Source of the DNA: Marinifilum breve | Lineage (GTDB): Bacteria > Bacteroidota > Bacteroidia > Bacteroidales > Marinifilaceae | NCBI RefSeq assembly: GCF_003202155.1 | Contig: NZ_QFLI01000014.1 | Location: 62,001-126,000 of the forward strand | Length of the DNA: 64,000 nucleotides | Direction of reading: 5' to 3' | In this document: piece by piece, positions 54,582 through 62,990 of the stretch | Numbering within the stretch: position 1 is the first letter of the stretch | Layout: every line of letters begins with the position of its first letter | Notes under the pieces: model-generated | Told to the model about the DNA's origin: nothing | Database searches by the model: none | Seen by the model: only the letters and a program-made list of their open reading frames with translations | Made by a program: the position numbers and the translations under genes

Positions 54582-55226
54582 ATGGAAGAAAATAAGGTAA
54601 TAATTGTTGACGATCACAAGATGTTTAGAAGCGGATTGCGTTTCTTATTAAGCAATATCCCAAACATTACTGTTATTGGAGAAGCCTCGAATGGAAAGGA
54701 GTTTCTTGAAATGGCTGAGAATGAAACAATCGATATTGCCTTAATGGATATTAATATGCCAGAGATGAATGGCATTGAAGCCACTCGAATAGCAATGGAG
54801 AAATATCCGGATCTTAAAGTAATTGTGCTTTCGATGCATGGCGAGGAAGAATATTACGATCAGATGTTGGAAGCTGGTGTGAAAGGATTTCTGTTAAAAA
54901 ATTCCGATGCCGATGAATTGATTGCCGCCATTGAAGCTGTTCTTGCAGGAAAATCATACTTTTCACAAGAACTATTGGTAAATATTTTAGATCAGAAAAG
55001 ATTACAAAAACTTAGAACCGATGCTGTTAAGCTTTCCTCCAGAGAATTGGAAGTTTTAAAGTTAATTTGCGATGGCTACAGCAATGCCGAAATCGCAGAG
55101 CAACTTTTCATCAGTCACCGAACTGTTGATCGCCATCGTGCCAACCTTCTGAGCAAGACAGGATGCAAAAACTCTACTTCCCTGGTAATGTATGCAGTTA
55201 AAAATAAAATTGTAGAGATTGAATAA
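54582..55226 (+). CDS. NarL/LuxR-type response regulator
   Basis: A 214-residue two-domain regulator. The receiver carries D-D-H at residues ~10-12, phospho-acceptor Asp in A-L-M-D-I-N-M-P-E-M-N-G, and the conserved S and K (V-L-S-M-H, F-L-L-K-N). The C-terminal LuxR helix-turn-helix reads L-S-S-R-E-L-E-V-L-K-L-I-C-D-G-Y-S-N-A-E-I-A. The ATG at 54582 is preferred over a TTG at 54558 that overlaps the kinase gene. Cognate to the kinase by adjacency and matching class. Confidence 0.95.
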   Translation: MEENKVIIVDDHKMFRSGLRFLLSNIPNITVIGEASNGKEFLEMAENETIDIALMDINMPEMNGIEATRIAMEKYPDLKVIVLSMHGEEEYYDQMLEAGVKGFLLKNSDADELIAAIEAVLAGKSYFSQELLVNILDQKRLQKLRTDAVKLSSRELEVLKLICDGYSNAEIAEQLFISHRTVDRHRANLLSKTGCKNSTSLVMYAVKNKIVEIE

Positions 55227-55298
55227 ATAAGCTTCACTTTATTGTTTAAGATGAATTGGGTTTTGTAATTTTAATCTTTACAATCATGATCTGTACAA

Positions 55299-57752
55299 AT
55301 GGAATCCAATTCACAACTCGAACTTGCGCACAAATTCGTTAGAAATACGAATACCACAATTTTTCTGACAGGAAAAGCCGGTACTGGTAAAACAACATTT
55401 CTGAAACAACTTAAGGCTGAATTGCCTAAGCGAATGGTTGTGGTTGCACCAACGGGTGTGGCGGCTATTAATGCGGGAGGTGTTACCATACATTCCTTTT
55501 TTCAATTGCCATTTGGTCCCATTCTTCCGGGACAAATCCTGAATGAAAAACCCAATGCAAGCGAAGCTTCGGTGCGCAAATACCGCAAAGAAAAAATCAA
55601 CCTGATTAAATCACTGGATCTTCTCATTATTGATGAGATTAGTATGGTTCGTGCCGATTTGCTGGATGGAATTGATGAAGTTCTGAGAAAATTCAAGAAC
55701 CGAAACCTGCCCTTTGGTGGCGTTCAGGTACTCATGATTGGTGATTTGCAACAGCTGCCTCCAGTAGTAAAAAATGAAGAGTGGAGTTTGCTCAGTCAGC
55801 ATTACGATACCGCATTTTTCTTTAGCAGTCGTGCTTTTCGTTCCGCGCAACACATTAGCATCGAGTTAAAACATGTTTATCGTCAGAAGGATCAGGATTT
55901 CATTCAAATCCTAAACGAAATCAGGAACAACCATCTTTCCCATGCCTCATTCAAGGAGTTGGAAAAAAGATATTTGCCTGATTTTAATCCCAAAAATAAG
56001 GATGGTTACATTACATTGACTACGCACAATGCTCGAGCTCAAAAAATAAACGAAGAACAACTGGAGAAGCTTAAAAACAAAACTGAATCTTTCGGTGCCA
56101 GAATTGATGGACAGTTTCCTGAATACTCCTATCCTACCGATGAAGATTTGAAATTGAAGAAAGGTGCGCAAGTCATGTTTGTGAAGAACGATAGCTCGCC
56201 TGAGAAACTATATTTCAATGGTAAAATCGGTACCGTTACCGGATTCGAAGAAGATGCCATACTGGTAAAATGTGAAGATGATCATTCCGAAATTGAAGTG
56301 CATCCTGAAGAGTGGCAAAGCATTAAATATAGCATCAACCAGGAATCGAAAGAGATTCAGGAAGATGTGGTTGGTCAGTTTACCCAATATCCGCTGAAAC
56401 TGGCTTGGGCCATCACCATTCACAAAAGCCAGGGCTTAACTTTCGAAAAGGCCATTATCGATGCCAATGCAGCCTTTGCTCACGGTCAGGTTTATGTGGC
56501 TTTAAGCCGATGCAAATCGCTGGAAGGATTGGTGCTAAAATCAAAATTAAACGAAAGCGGTATCATTTGCGATCGTTCAGTTTCCCAGTTCACCCAATAC
56601 ATCGAGAATAATCCGCCAAAGGAAGAACAATTGGAGATTGCCAAAAGAAGTTTCCAGTTTCAACTCTTGGAAGAACTGTTTACCTATTCCGATCTGTACA
56701 GAGTTTACCGAAACCTCAACAAACAACTACAAGATAATCTGAAAGCTTTCCAGGGCAATCTGCCTGAGAAAATTAAAACTGGTTTCGATGCCTTCCAGAC
56801 TGAAATTTTAAGCGTTGCCGATAAGTTTATTCCTAGTTTAAAAAGGTATTGCTTTGGCGAGGAGAAATTGGATGATAACAAGGAAGCACAGGAAAGAATT
56901 AAAAATGGCTGCAAGTATTTCACCGATAAGCTCGATCAGCATTTAATTTCCATCTTAAACGACCATTCGTTTGAAACCGATAATCAAGCCATTGAGAAAG
57001 TGATTAATGAATACCTGAAACAGCTGAACGAACTTTCGCACGTGAAACTTAGCTGTGTAAAGACATGCATCAATGGGTTTAAGCTTGATCCTTATTTGGA
57101 CATCAGGGCCAAGGCACATTTGGAAAAAGTTCGTTTTAGAGCCCAACGAAAACGCGATGTGGTGGACGAAAATGTGGAACATCCTACATTGCTTCGCAAG
57201 TTAAAAAGCTGGCGAAAAGAACTATCGGAAAATATAAATGCTCCTGCTTATATGATTGCCTCGCAACGTAGTTTGGTGGATATTGCCAATATGTTGCCAT
57301 GCTCGGCCGACCAGCTAAAAGCGGTGAAAGGATTTGGGAAAAAGAAAATTGAACGATATGGTGGCGAGGTAATAAAGCTGGTAATGGAATACAGGCAAGA
57401 AAAAGGTTTGGGCATGCTGAATTTTACGCCCGAGCCTGAAGTAAAACCAAAGAAACCCAACACCAAGGAGGTAACTTTCGACATGTATACCGAGGGTAAA
57501 AATGTTAGAGAAATTGCAGCCATGCGCAACTTGGCACAAACCACCATCGAATCACACTTGGCACATTACGTTGGTCTGGGCATGCTCGATTTAAAAGACT
57601 TTGTGGAAAAAAAGAAAATCAAAAAAATTAAGGAGCAGTTCAAAAAGCATGGCACCGACAGTTTAAACCCGGTAAAAGAAGCATTGGGAAATGATTACAG
57701 CTATTCGGAATTGAGATATGTACAATCTTTTTTGAGGAATTCGAAGGGGTAG
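55299..57752 (+). CDS. PIF1-type superfamily 1 helicase with HRDC and helix-turn-helix domains
   Basis: An 817-residue cytoplasmic DNA helicase. Residues ~10-450 form a PIF1/RecD-like core: Walker A G-K-A-G-T-G-K-T-T, Walker B L-L-I-I-D-E-I-S-M-V, G-D-L-Q-Q-L-P-P-V and the late motif A-I-T-I-H-K-S-Q-G-L-T-F with V-A-L-S-R-C. A long helical middle leads to an HRDC domain (~635-705: A-P-A-Y-M-I-A-S-Q-R-S-L) and a final HTH_40-like domain (~730-810: Y-T-E-G-K-N-V-R-E-I-A-A-M-R-N). It probably acts in recombination or replication-fork repair. It is monocistronic. Confidence 0.93.
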   Translation: MESNSQLELAHKFVRNTNTTIFLTGKAGTGKTTFLKQLKAELPKRMVVVAPTGVAAINAGGVTIHSFFQLPFGPILPGQILNEKPNASEASVRKYRKEKINLIKSLDLLIIDEISMVRADLLDGIDEVLRKFKNRNLPFGGVQVLMIGDLQQLPPVVKNEEWSLLSQHYDTAFFFSSRAFRSAQHISIELKHVYRQKDQDFIQILNEIRNNHLSHASFKELEKRYLPDFNPKNKDGYITLTTHNARAQKINEEQLEKLKNKTESFGARIDGQFPEYSYPTDEDLKLKKGAQVMFVKNDSSPEKLYFNGKIGTVTGFEEDAILVKCEDDHSEIEVHPEEWQSIKYSINQESKEIQEDVVGQFTQYPLKLAWAITIHKSQGLTFEKAIIDANAAFAHGQVYVALSRCKSLEGLVLKSKLNESGIICDRSVSQFTQYIENNPPKEEQLEIAKRSFQFQLLEELFTYSDLYRVYRNLNKQLQDNLKAFQGNLPEKIKTGFDAFQTEILSVADKFIPSLKRYCFGEEKLDDNKEAQERIKNGCKYFTDKLDQHLISILNDHSFETDNQAIEKVINEYLKQLNELSHVKLSCVKTCINGFKLDPYLDIRAKAHLEKVRFRAQRKRDVVDENVEHPTLLRKLKSWRKELSENINAPAYMIASQRSLVDIANMLPCSADQLKAVKGFGKKKIERYGGEVIKLVMEYRQEKGLGMLNFTPEPEVKPKKPNTKEVTFDMYTEGKNVREIAAMRNLAQTTIESHLAHYVGLGMLDLKDFVEKKKIKKIKEQFKKHGTDSLNPVKEALGNDYSYSELRYVQSFLRNSKG

Positions 57753-57834
57753 ATGAATTGATTTGTAGCTGAAAATCCAAGTATACAACTAATAGCAATT
57801 TGAGAAAACAAACCATTCTAAAGCAAAAAAACAG

Positions 57835-58089
57835 ATGAGTTTTATTATTAAAGATAGCATTGAAAAACTCCTAGAAGAAGTCATTAAAAGTAATAACACT
57901 GAAAAACGAGCTAGAAAAAGAATTGAGTTAAAGTCTATCTTAAAAATAATCAACTCCATAGAACTATCATCAGATTTTAAAGGAGTGAAAAAAATATCCA
58001 GGCTTCCAATTGCAAAAACTGATTTCTCCGAATTTCGTGTTATTGATGACACAGATTCTGATGATCGCTCATTTTGGATTGAACTTTAA
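57835..58089 (+). CDS. Small charged protein of unknown function
   Basis: An 84-residue cytoplasmic protein with a helical, lysine-rich first half (I-E-K-L-L-E-E-V-I-K-S-N-N-T-E-K-R-A-R-K) and a shorter acidic C-terminus (V-I-D-D-T-D-S-D-D-R-S-F-W). No family is recognised. An opposite-strand ORF of similar size overlaps it; the plus-strand frame is preferred for its ATG start and polar composition. It lies at the edge of the repeat-rich zone. Confidence 0.5.
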   Translation: MSFIIKDSIEKLLEEVIKSNNTEKRARKRIELKSILKIINSIELSSDFKGVKKISRLPIAKTDFSEFRVIDDTDSDDRSFWIEL

Positions 58090-58184
58090 GACTTGAAACT
58101 ATCTGAAGGAGATTTAATAATTGAATTGAAGAGTTAATAAGTACCAATACAATTCATTAGACAGTTAGAGGTAAATTAATTGCT

Positions 58185-58571
58185 ATGGAAATAACTAAAC
58201 TTTTAACGAAATATCACAAAAGCATCATTCTAATTATTGGATGTATTATTCTTGTATTTATTAATCCATTTAGTCTAAAGAAAAGAAGTTATCAGGGTTT
58301 TTACAGATCAACATATAAAGCAGAAGTAATAAATAAGTATATAGATAGAAATACAAGGCAAGAATTATTTATTAGAGTGGTCAATATTGAGAGCAGAGAT
58401 TCATTTTATTTTCATTCATTAAATGATAATGAAGGAATCTATAAATTGGTGGAAATTGGCGATACTCTTCAGAAAGTAGGCAACTCATATTATGTACTAA
58501 TAAAAAATAAAAGCAAGAACCTTAAGTGTTTTGTAGGAGAAAATTCTGGATCTAAATTTGTGTATGAATAA
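58185..58571 (+). CDS. Small membrane-anchored protein of unknown function
   Basis: A 128-residue protein with one N-terminal transmembrane segment (~13-28: I-I-L-I-I-G-C-I-I-L-V-F) followed by a basic stretch and a beta-rich extracytoplasmic part (F-I-R-V-V-N-I-E-S-R-D, Y-Y-V-L-I-K-N-K-S-K). No family is recognised. It stands just before the first composite repeat block, with no terminator of its own unless the repeat supplies one. Confidence 0.65.
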   Translation: MEITKLLTKYHKSIILIIGCIILVFINPFSLKKRSYQGFYRSTYKAEVINKYIDRNTRQELFIRVVNIESRDSFYFHSLNDNEGIYKLVEIGDTLQKVGNSYYVLIKNKSKNLKCFVGENSGSKFVYE

Positions 58572-58575
58572 GACA

Positions 58576-58740
58576 TCGAGCTATCCCTGATTTGCAATCA
58601 GGGATTCTGGAGTAAATGGGTTTACAATCCATAAATTCCAAAATGCACCGCACCTAACTCCTTTGGGGAAATAAAGCAGCAGAGCTGCGAAGTATTTATA
58701 GAATCAATGACAAATATTTTAAGTTAGGTGCAGAGCACCG
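58576..58740. repeat. Hairpin-rich repeat block B, copy 1
   Basis: Contains CCCTGATTTGCAATCAGGG, a variant of the GGATTTATAATCC hairpin, and a ~80-base palindromic half whose ends are GCACCTAACT (58650-58659) and AGTTAGGTGC (58722-58731), with inner GCAGC/GCTGC. It is joined directly to element R copy 1. It is REP/MITE-like. Confidence 0.85.
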
Positions 58741-58762
58741 AAGCATAAATTCAATATCACAT

Positions 58763-58924
58763 CACTTTTAAACTTCCTTAACATTTGTTCATACCATTTA
58801 GCACACTTCTACCCTACATTTGTAATGTACAAAAACAGAGAAGTTTTTTCATAGAATTAGATTTAGGTTAGTAAATAGTGGTTAGAGAAAATCCCGGACT
58901 TGCGAGTTCGGGATTTTTCTTTGG
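58763..58924 (+). ncRNA. Element R copy 1: candidate multicopy small RNA
   Basis: A 162-base element with -7-like TACATTTG (58815-58822), an A/T-rich body and a terminal hairpin AATCCCG.../...CGGGATT (58890-58914) with a T run. A transcript of roughly 90 bases from ~58829 is predicted. It is almost identical to the copies at 59232, 59603 and 62991. Confidence 0.45.
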
Positions 58925-58950
58925 TAAAGATTCGTGCGACAGCAATTGAA

Positions 58951-59217
58951 ATGGTGTTCAATCGGATCACAAAACACCTCTCTGTCCTTTGGACATCTCT
59001 CCTAAAGGAGAGAATTGATTTACAGCTTTAAAAAATCAGCCTACCGAGCTATCCCTGATTTGCAATCAGGGATTGTGAAGCAAAGGATTTATAATCCATA
59101 AATTCCAAAATGCACCGCATCTAACTCCTTTGCGGAAATAAAGCAGCAGAGCTGCGAAATATTTATAGAACTACACATTAGAAGTTTAGACTAGGTGCAG
59201 CGCACCTTTATATCAAT
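58951..59217. repeat. Hairpin-rich repeat block B, copy 2, with a 5' extension
   Basis: Adds a front segment (CACCTCTCTGTCC... to CTCCTAAAGGAG) before the same CCCTGATTTGCAATCAGGG hairpin, GGATTTATAATCC, the GCAGC/GCTGC stem and GGTGCAGCGCACC (59194-59206). The front segment recurs at 62517-62600. Confidence 0.85.
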
Positions 59218-59231
59218 TGCGGAATGCCCTT

Positions 59232-59394
59232 CACTTTTAAACTTCCTTAACATTTGTTCATACCATTTAGCACACTTCTACCCTACATTTGTAATGTACA
59301 AAAACAGAGAAGTTTTTTTCATAGAATTAGATTTAGGTTAGTAAATAATGGTTAGAGAAAATCCCGGACTTGCGAGTTCGGGATTTTTCTTTGG
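59232..59394 (+). ncRNA. Element R copy 2: candidate multicopy small RNA
   Basis: Same organisation as copy 1, offset 469 bases. There is one extra T in the TTTTTTTC tract and G to A at the TAGTGG word. The terminal terminator hairpin is intact. Confidence 0.45.
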
Positions 59395-59400
59395 GATCAA

Positions 59401-59600
59401 TTAGAATCATTTTACATGATTGAAAGGATTAATTGAATTTATATGTATCTCCACCCTTTAGTCTATCGACAGTTTCCCTTGAAGGGAAACATCCCGTAAT
59501 TAAAGATATTATAAAATCAAGCACCGCACTATAAACCTTAAATCTTCCCCTTCCAGGGGAAGTGCCGACAGGCGAAGGGGTGCAAAACAAATACAAAACC
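59401..59600. repeat. Variant hairpin block before element R copy 3
   Basis: Replaces block B. It carries TTTCCCTTGAAGGGAAA (59470-59486) and CCCCTTCCAGGGG with a following CGAAGGGG arm, i.e. different palindromes in the same position relative to element R. Confidence 0.7.
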
Positions 59601-59602
59601 CC

Positions 59603-59763
59603 CACTTTTAAGTTTCATTAACTTTTGTTCATACCATTTAGCACACTTCTAACCTACATTTGTAATGTACAAAACAGAGAAGTTTTTTCATAGAATTAGA
59701 TTTAGGTTAGTAAATAGTGGTTAGAGAAAATCCCGAACTTGCGAGTTCGGGATTTTTCTTTGG
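59603..59763 (+). ncRNA. Element R copy 3: candidate multicopy small RNA and terminator
   Basis: A 161-base copy with small changes (AGTTTCATTAAC at the left, TCCCGAAC in the hairpin, the latter restored by pairing). It ends 2 bases from the stop codon of the TlpA-like gene on the opposite strand, so its hairpin can also terminate that gene. Confidence 0.45.
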
Positions 59764-59765
59764 TA

Positions 59766-60944
59766 TTATTTTAATTGATTTTCAATTATTTCATTATCAA
59801 TCAATTCTTTTAAACACAAATAGAAATCTTCATTTTCTCCTATAAACTTCTTTATAATAATTCCTTCTCTATCTATTATTATTTTAGTTGGATAAGAGTT
59901 TATTCCATAAAGTTCAGATATGTCATTCTTATTTGAATTTAAGGTGTTAAGCCATATTAATTTCTGACGTTGAATAGCATTGCGCCAATTTTTGTCCTTA
60001 TCCTTACATGCTATTCCAATAATCTCAATGTCTTCTGAATACAAATTATAGTATTCTTTCATTTTAGGGATACCAGCTAAACAAGGACCACACCATGATC
60101 CCCAAAAATCTAATACAATAAATTTCCCTCTAAAATCTGATAGTTTATACCTTTTTCCTTTATGACTTTTAAATTTAAAATTCGGGGCCTTACCACTTTC
60201 TGTTTTAAAATTATTCCCTTCACGCCTAACTTCTTCTAAATACCTCCTACCAATATCTGCTTTAAATACATTTTTATGAAGCTTGTTTTTATACATCTCC
60301 AAAGAATCGTAAGGCACATACAATGGAAATATCAACCGTGGAGAATATTCATAATCAAGATGCTTTTCCACAAATTTCAAAGATTCAAGCCACAAATATT
60401 TGTTGTATGCCCAACGAGCTGAGCTTTTACTTTTTATGCTATCTAGTGGCATAGTCGATCTTTCGGCTCTATTTTGCTCAATAGTCAATTTTATCTCTGT
60501 TTCAAATAGAGGTAAATATTCTTTACGATATTCCGAGTATTGTTCGTTAATTTTATTTCCAGTTATTGTATAATCAACCGAATACTCTTTCAATTTACCC
60601 TTAATTGTTATGGTATCGTTGGGCTCAGCATAAAACGTCACAGTTCTATTTTTACACCATGTAGAATCATTAGCAAAATGAACCCACATCTCATTATTTA
60701 TAATTCTGCATTGATATAGTTTCTTGATATTACAATCAATAGTAAGCAACTCTCCTGTATTAATTTGAATTTTGTGTTCGTAAACTTTCCCCTCTCCAAA
60801 ATATGGTCCCATATGGAGTTCTACATTGTTGTTTTTTATCCCTTCAATATTAACTTTTAAATGAATGTTTTGCGCTAAAACATTTTCAGGTATCAGTATA
60901 AAGCATAGTAAAACAATTGTTATTATCCTTCTAAAATTTTGCAT
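59766..60944 (-). CDS. Exported TlpA-like thioredoxin-fold protein with N-terminal DUF4369-like domain
   Basis: A 392-residue exported protein, signal peptide ending N-V-L-A-Q. Residues ~25-130 resemble the beta-rich DUF4369 domain that often precedes TlpA domains in Bacteroidota, then a helical linker follows. The C-terminal Redoxin/TlpA domain (~255-385) has F-W-G-S-W-C-G-P-C-L and the cis-Pro region I-N-S-Y-P-T-K-I-I-I-D-R. It probably reduces periplasmic disulfides. It is isolated between repeat elements. It is more A/T rich and less conserved in feel than the other TlpA at 22934. Confidence 0.92.
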   Translation of the reverse strand: MQNFRRIITIVLLCFILIPENVLAQNIHLKVNIEGIKNNNVELHMGPYFGEGKVYEHKIQINTGELLTIDCNIKKLYQCRIINNEMWVHFANDSTWCKNRTVTFYAEPNDTITIKGKLKEYSVDYTITGNKINEQYSEYRKEYLPLFETEIKLTIEQNRAERSTMPLDSIKSKSSARWAYNKYLWLESLKFVEKHLDYEYSPRLIFPLYVPYDSLEMYKNKLHKNVFKADIGRRYLEEVRREGNNFKTESGKAPNFKFKSHKGKRYKLSDFRGKFIVLDFWGSWCGPCLAGIPKMKEYYNLYSEDIEIIGIACKDKDKNWRNAIQRQKLIWLNTLNSNKNDISELYGINSYPTKIIIDREGIIIKKFIGENEDFYLCLKELIDNEIIENQLK

Positions 60945-61016
60945 ACTATTTCGTTTTTAAATTCTCAATTAACTAGAAATCAAAGTTTATTTATTTCATT
61001 TCAATCATTTCCAAAA

Positions 61017-61045
61017 CAAAAGCCCCCACTCTCGTGGAAGCTTTC
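61017..61045 (-). terminator. Probable terminator of the DUF6261 gene
   Basis: AAAGC...CCAC and GTGG...GCTTT arms form an interrupted hairpin, with an A-rich flank on the left giving T residues on the minus strand. Confidence 0.55.
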
Positions 61046-61063
61046 GCATTACAATTCTTTATT

Positions 61064-61798
61064 CTATATCGCTTCGGCTTCTACCTCCTCATCGCTTTTT
61101 GTGCGACGGCGCTTAACCAATTCGTTGTTATTCTCTATTAACTCGGCAATGGTTTGGGTGGTAGTTTGGTAAGTATCTGGCTTTACCTTCGCCATGGTGT
61201 TCATATAGCCTACCAAATTGTCGTTTATTTCTTTTAAAGCTGCTTTCTTTAATCTACTGGCAGTTGCCAAATCTTTCTTAGCTCCTTCGCCTTCGGCTTG
61301 TTGTAGCGCTATGGCTTCAAAATCTTTTTCTGCTGCAGTTAAAGCTGCAACAATTTCGGCCACTCCTTGTAATTTGGCAATGGCTGCTGCAACTTCAGGC
61401 TTGCTTAAATCGTTCAGTAATGAATTTACCTCAGCCGTTTCTGCGGCGTAATCATCATTCCGAATGTCCATACCATACTGCTCCAATACATTTTCAACTA
61501 CCTTTGCTGCTTCATTAATCTCAGCAATCGGAATATGAGTGTATCCCTCAACTAACTTAAACAAAGATTTAATTGCCATATCGCGTATGTTGTCCTTTTC
61601 GGCCATTTGCGAATAGACTTTTAAACGATTCAGTGCTTCGGTCAAAGAAGTACAATACCCACGTATGGTATTAATTAGTTCACTTAAATAAACATCTAAA
61701 CTCCAGTCACTCTTTGCAAATGCACCCAGAATAAGAGTTAATAATGTACTAACATCACCATTGCGACTGTTGGTTGAAATTTTCTTAATCAATGTCAT
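61064..61798 (-). CDS. DUF6261-family helical protein
   Basis: A 244-residue, largely helical cytoplasmic protein that fits the DUF6261 family of Bacteroidota. Segments such as L-S-E-L-I-N-T-I-R-G-Y, V-V-E-N-V-L-E-Q-Y-G and V-N-S-L-L-N-D-L-S-K-P-E-V are characteristic by eye. The C-terminal tail is charged (K-R-R-R-T-K-S-D-E-E). No catalytic motif is seen. The 41-bp tandem array starts 60 bases upstream of its start codon. The function is unknown. Confidence 0.8.
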   Translation of the reverse strand: MTLIKKISTNSRNGDVSTLLTLILGAFAKSDWSLDVYLSELINTIRGYCTSLTEALNRLKVYSQMAEKDNIRDMAIKSLFKLVEGYTHIPIAEINEAAKVVENVLEQYGMDIRNDDYAAETAEVNSLLNDLSKPEVAAAIAKLQGVAEIVAALTAAEKDFEAIALQQAEGEGAKKDLATASRLKKAALKEINDNLVGYMNTMAKVKPDTYQTTTQTIAELIENNNELVKRRRTKSDEEVEAEAI

Positions 61799-61858
61799 AA
61801 TTTCTAGTTTTTAGAGTTTGTATTAATTGATTATTTCTAAAAATCAATATGTTACTTT

Positions 61859-62115
61859 CATTAAATGATAAAACATCGAAATATCACATTTCAGCTCTTC
61901 ATTAAATGATAACGATTCAAAATATTGCAATTCAGTCTTTCATTAAACGATAACGCATCGAAATATTGTAATTTGGCTTTTCATTAAATGATAAAGCACC
62001 GAAATATCGCATTTAAGCCTTTCATTAAATGATAACGCTTCAAAATATCTTATTTCAGCCTTTCATTAAATGATAATTCCGCAAAACAACATTTTGGCTT
62101 TTATCAAATGATAAT
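61859..62115. repeat. 41-bp degenerate tandem array upstream of the DUF6261 gene
   Basis: CATTAAATGATAA words start at 61859, 61900, 61941, 61982, 62023 and 62064, an exact 41-base period. A diverged copy (TATCAAATGATAA) starts at 62102, 38 bases later. The head of 13 bases is nearly invariant; the GAAATAT core is next best and the remainder drifts. The period is not a multiple of three. It lies 60 bases before the DUF6261 start. Confidence 0.92.
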
Positions 62116-62516
62116 TGATTCTGAAACTATTTTTCTTTGCCAACTTCTCTCATTTTTCCGTCACACTCTAACGAATTTAGCCAATTATTATAACTAAACA
62201 AAAAATTAGTAAATATTTTTATTGTCTTATAGCTCTATGTAGTATTCATAGGAATGGAAAAACTCCAACACCAATAATTACCTGACTAACAAATCTATTT
62301 TTTACACTTAAAGGAAATAACGAATAAATAACACCTATCTTACCATCATAGCAATATCAACTATTGATTTTCATAAAATGTGATCCATTGTATTCTTCAG
62401 CCCCAAGCTAAAGCTGGGAGTAAATGGAAATAGTCTGTGCTGAATTTTTCCTTTGGCTCGGGTTTTAACCCAAGGCATTCAAGCAATCCAAAATACTATG
62501 GTACCTCAATTGTGAA
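62116..62516. other. Gene-free accessory sequence
   Basis: About 400 AT-rich bases with no credible ORF. The right part (62400-62485) has mosaic palindromes (CCCCAAGCTAAAGCTGGG, GGGTTTTAACCC) of the kind seen in the neighbouring repeat blocks. Confidence 0.5.
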
Positions 62517-62672
62517 CTGGTGTTTAATCGAATCACAAAAACACCTCTCTGCCCTTTGGACATCTCTCCTGAAGGAGAGAATTGATTTACAGCTTTAAGA
62601 AATCAGCCTACCGAACTATCCCTGATTTGCAATCAGGAATTGTGGAGAAAAAGGATTTATAATCCGTAAATA
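62517..62672. repeat. Hairpin-rich repeat block B, copy 3 (front half only)
   Basis: Front segment (ACACCTCTCTGCCC to CTGAAGGAG), the CCTGATTTGCAATCAGG hairpin and GGATTTATAATCC, matching 58951-59104. The rear half and element R are absent here. Confidence 0.8.
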
Positions 62673-62731
62673 CTAAAATTATCCTTTGCCTCGGGATTTA
62701 ACACAAGACACTCATACAATCTAAAGATTAC

Positions 62732-62793
62732 GGTACGCTGTACCTTCTTTCATTTCATGCAAATTCTCTATAAACATTCCGGTACTCCGTACC
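62732..62793. repeat. Pair of GGTAC palindromes
   Basis: GGTACGCTGTACC (62732-62744) and GGTACTCCGTACC (62781-62793) are 13-base hairpins with variable centres. They are similar in form to GGTGCAGCGCACC in the B blocks. Confidence 0.75.
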
Positions 62794-62802
62794 GAAAACT
62801 CT

Positions 62803-62965
62803 CAAGCTTTCCCTGATTTGCAATCAGGGATTGTGGAGCAAAAGGATTTATAATCCTTAAATTAACCAATGCACCACACCTAACTCCTTTGAGGATATGA
62901 AGCAGCAGAGCTGCGAAATATTTATAGAACTACACATTAGAAATTCTAACAAGGTGCAGCGCACC
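62803..62965. repeat. Hairpin-rich repeat block B, copy 4
   Basis: Carries CCCTGATTTGCAATCAGGG, GGATTTATAATCC, GCAGC/GCTGC and GGTGCAGCGCACC (62953-62965), then leads into element R copy 4 as in copies 1 and 2. Confidence 0.85.
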
Positions 62966-62990
62966 ATTATATCAATCGCGGCAATCCCTA

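Noticed and set aside
58572-59765. Insertion sequence remnant encoding a transposase
   Set aside because: The repeats contain hairpins and a terminator, but no frame with transposase motifs was seen in any of the six frames.
61859-62115. CRISPR array or coding repeat
   Set aside because: The 41-base units drift along their whole length with no distinct repeat/spacer boundary, and the period is not a multiple of three.
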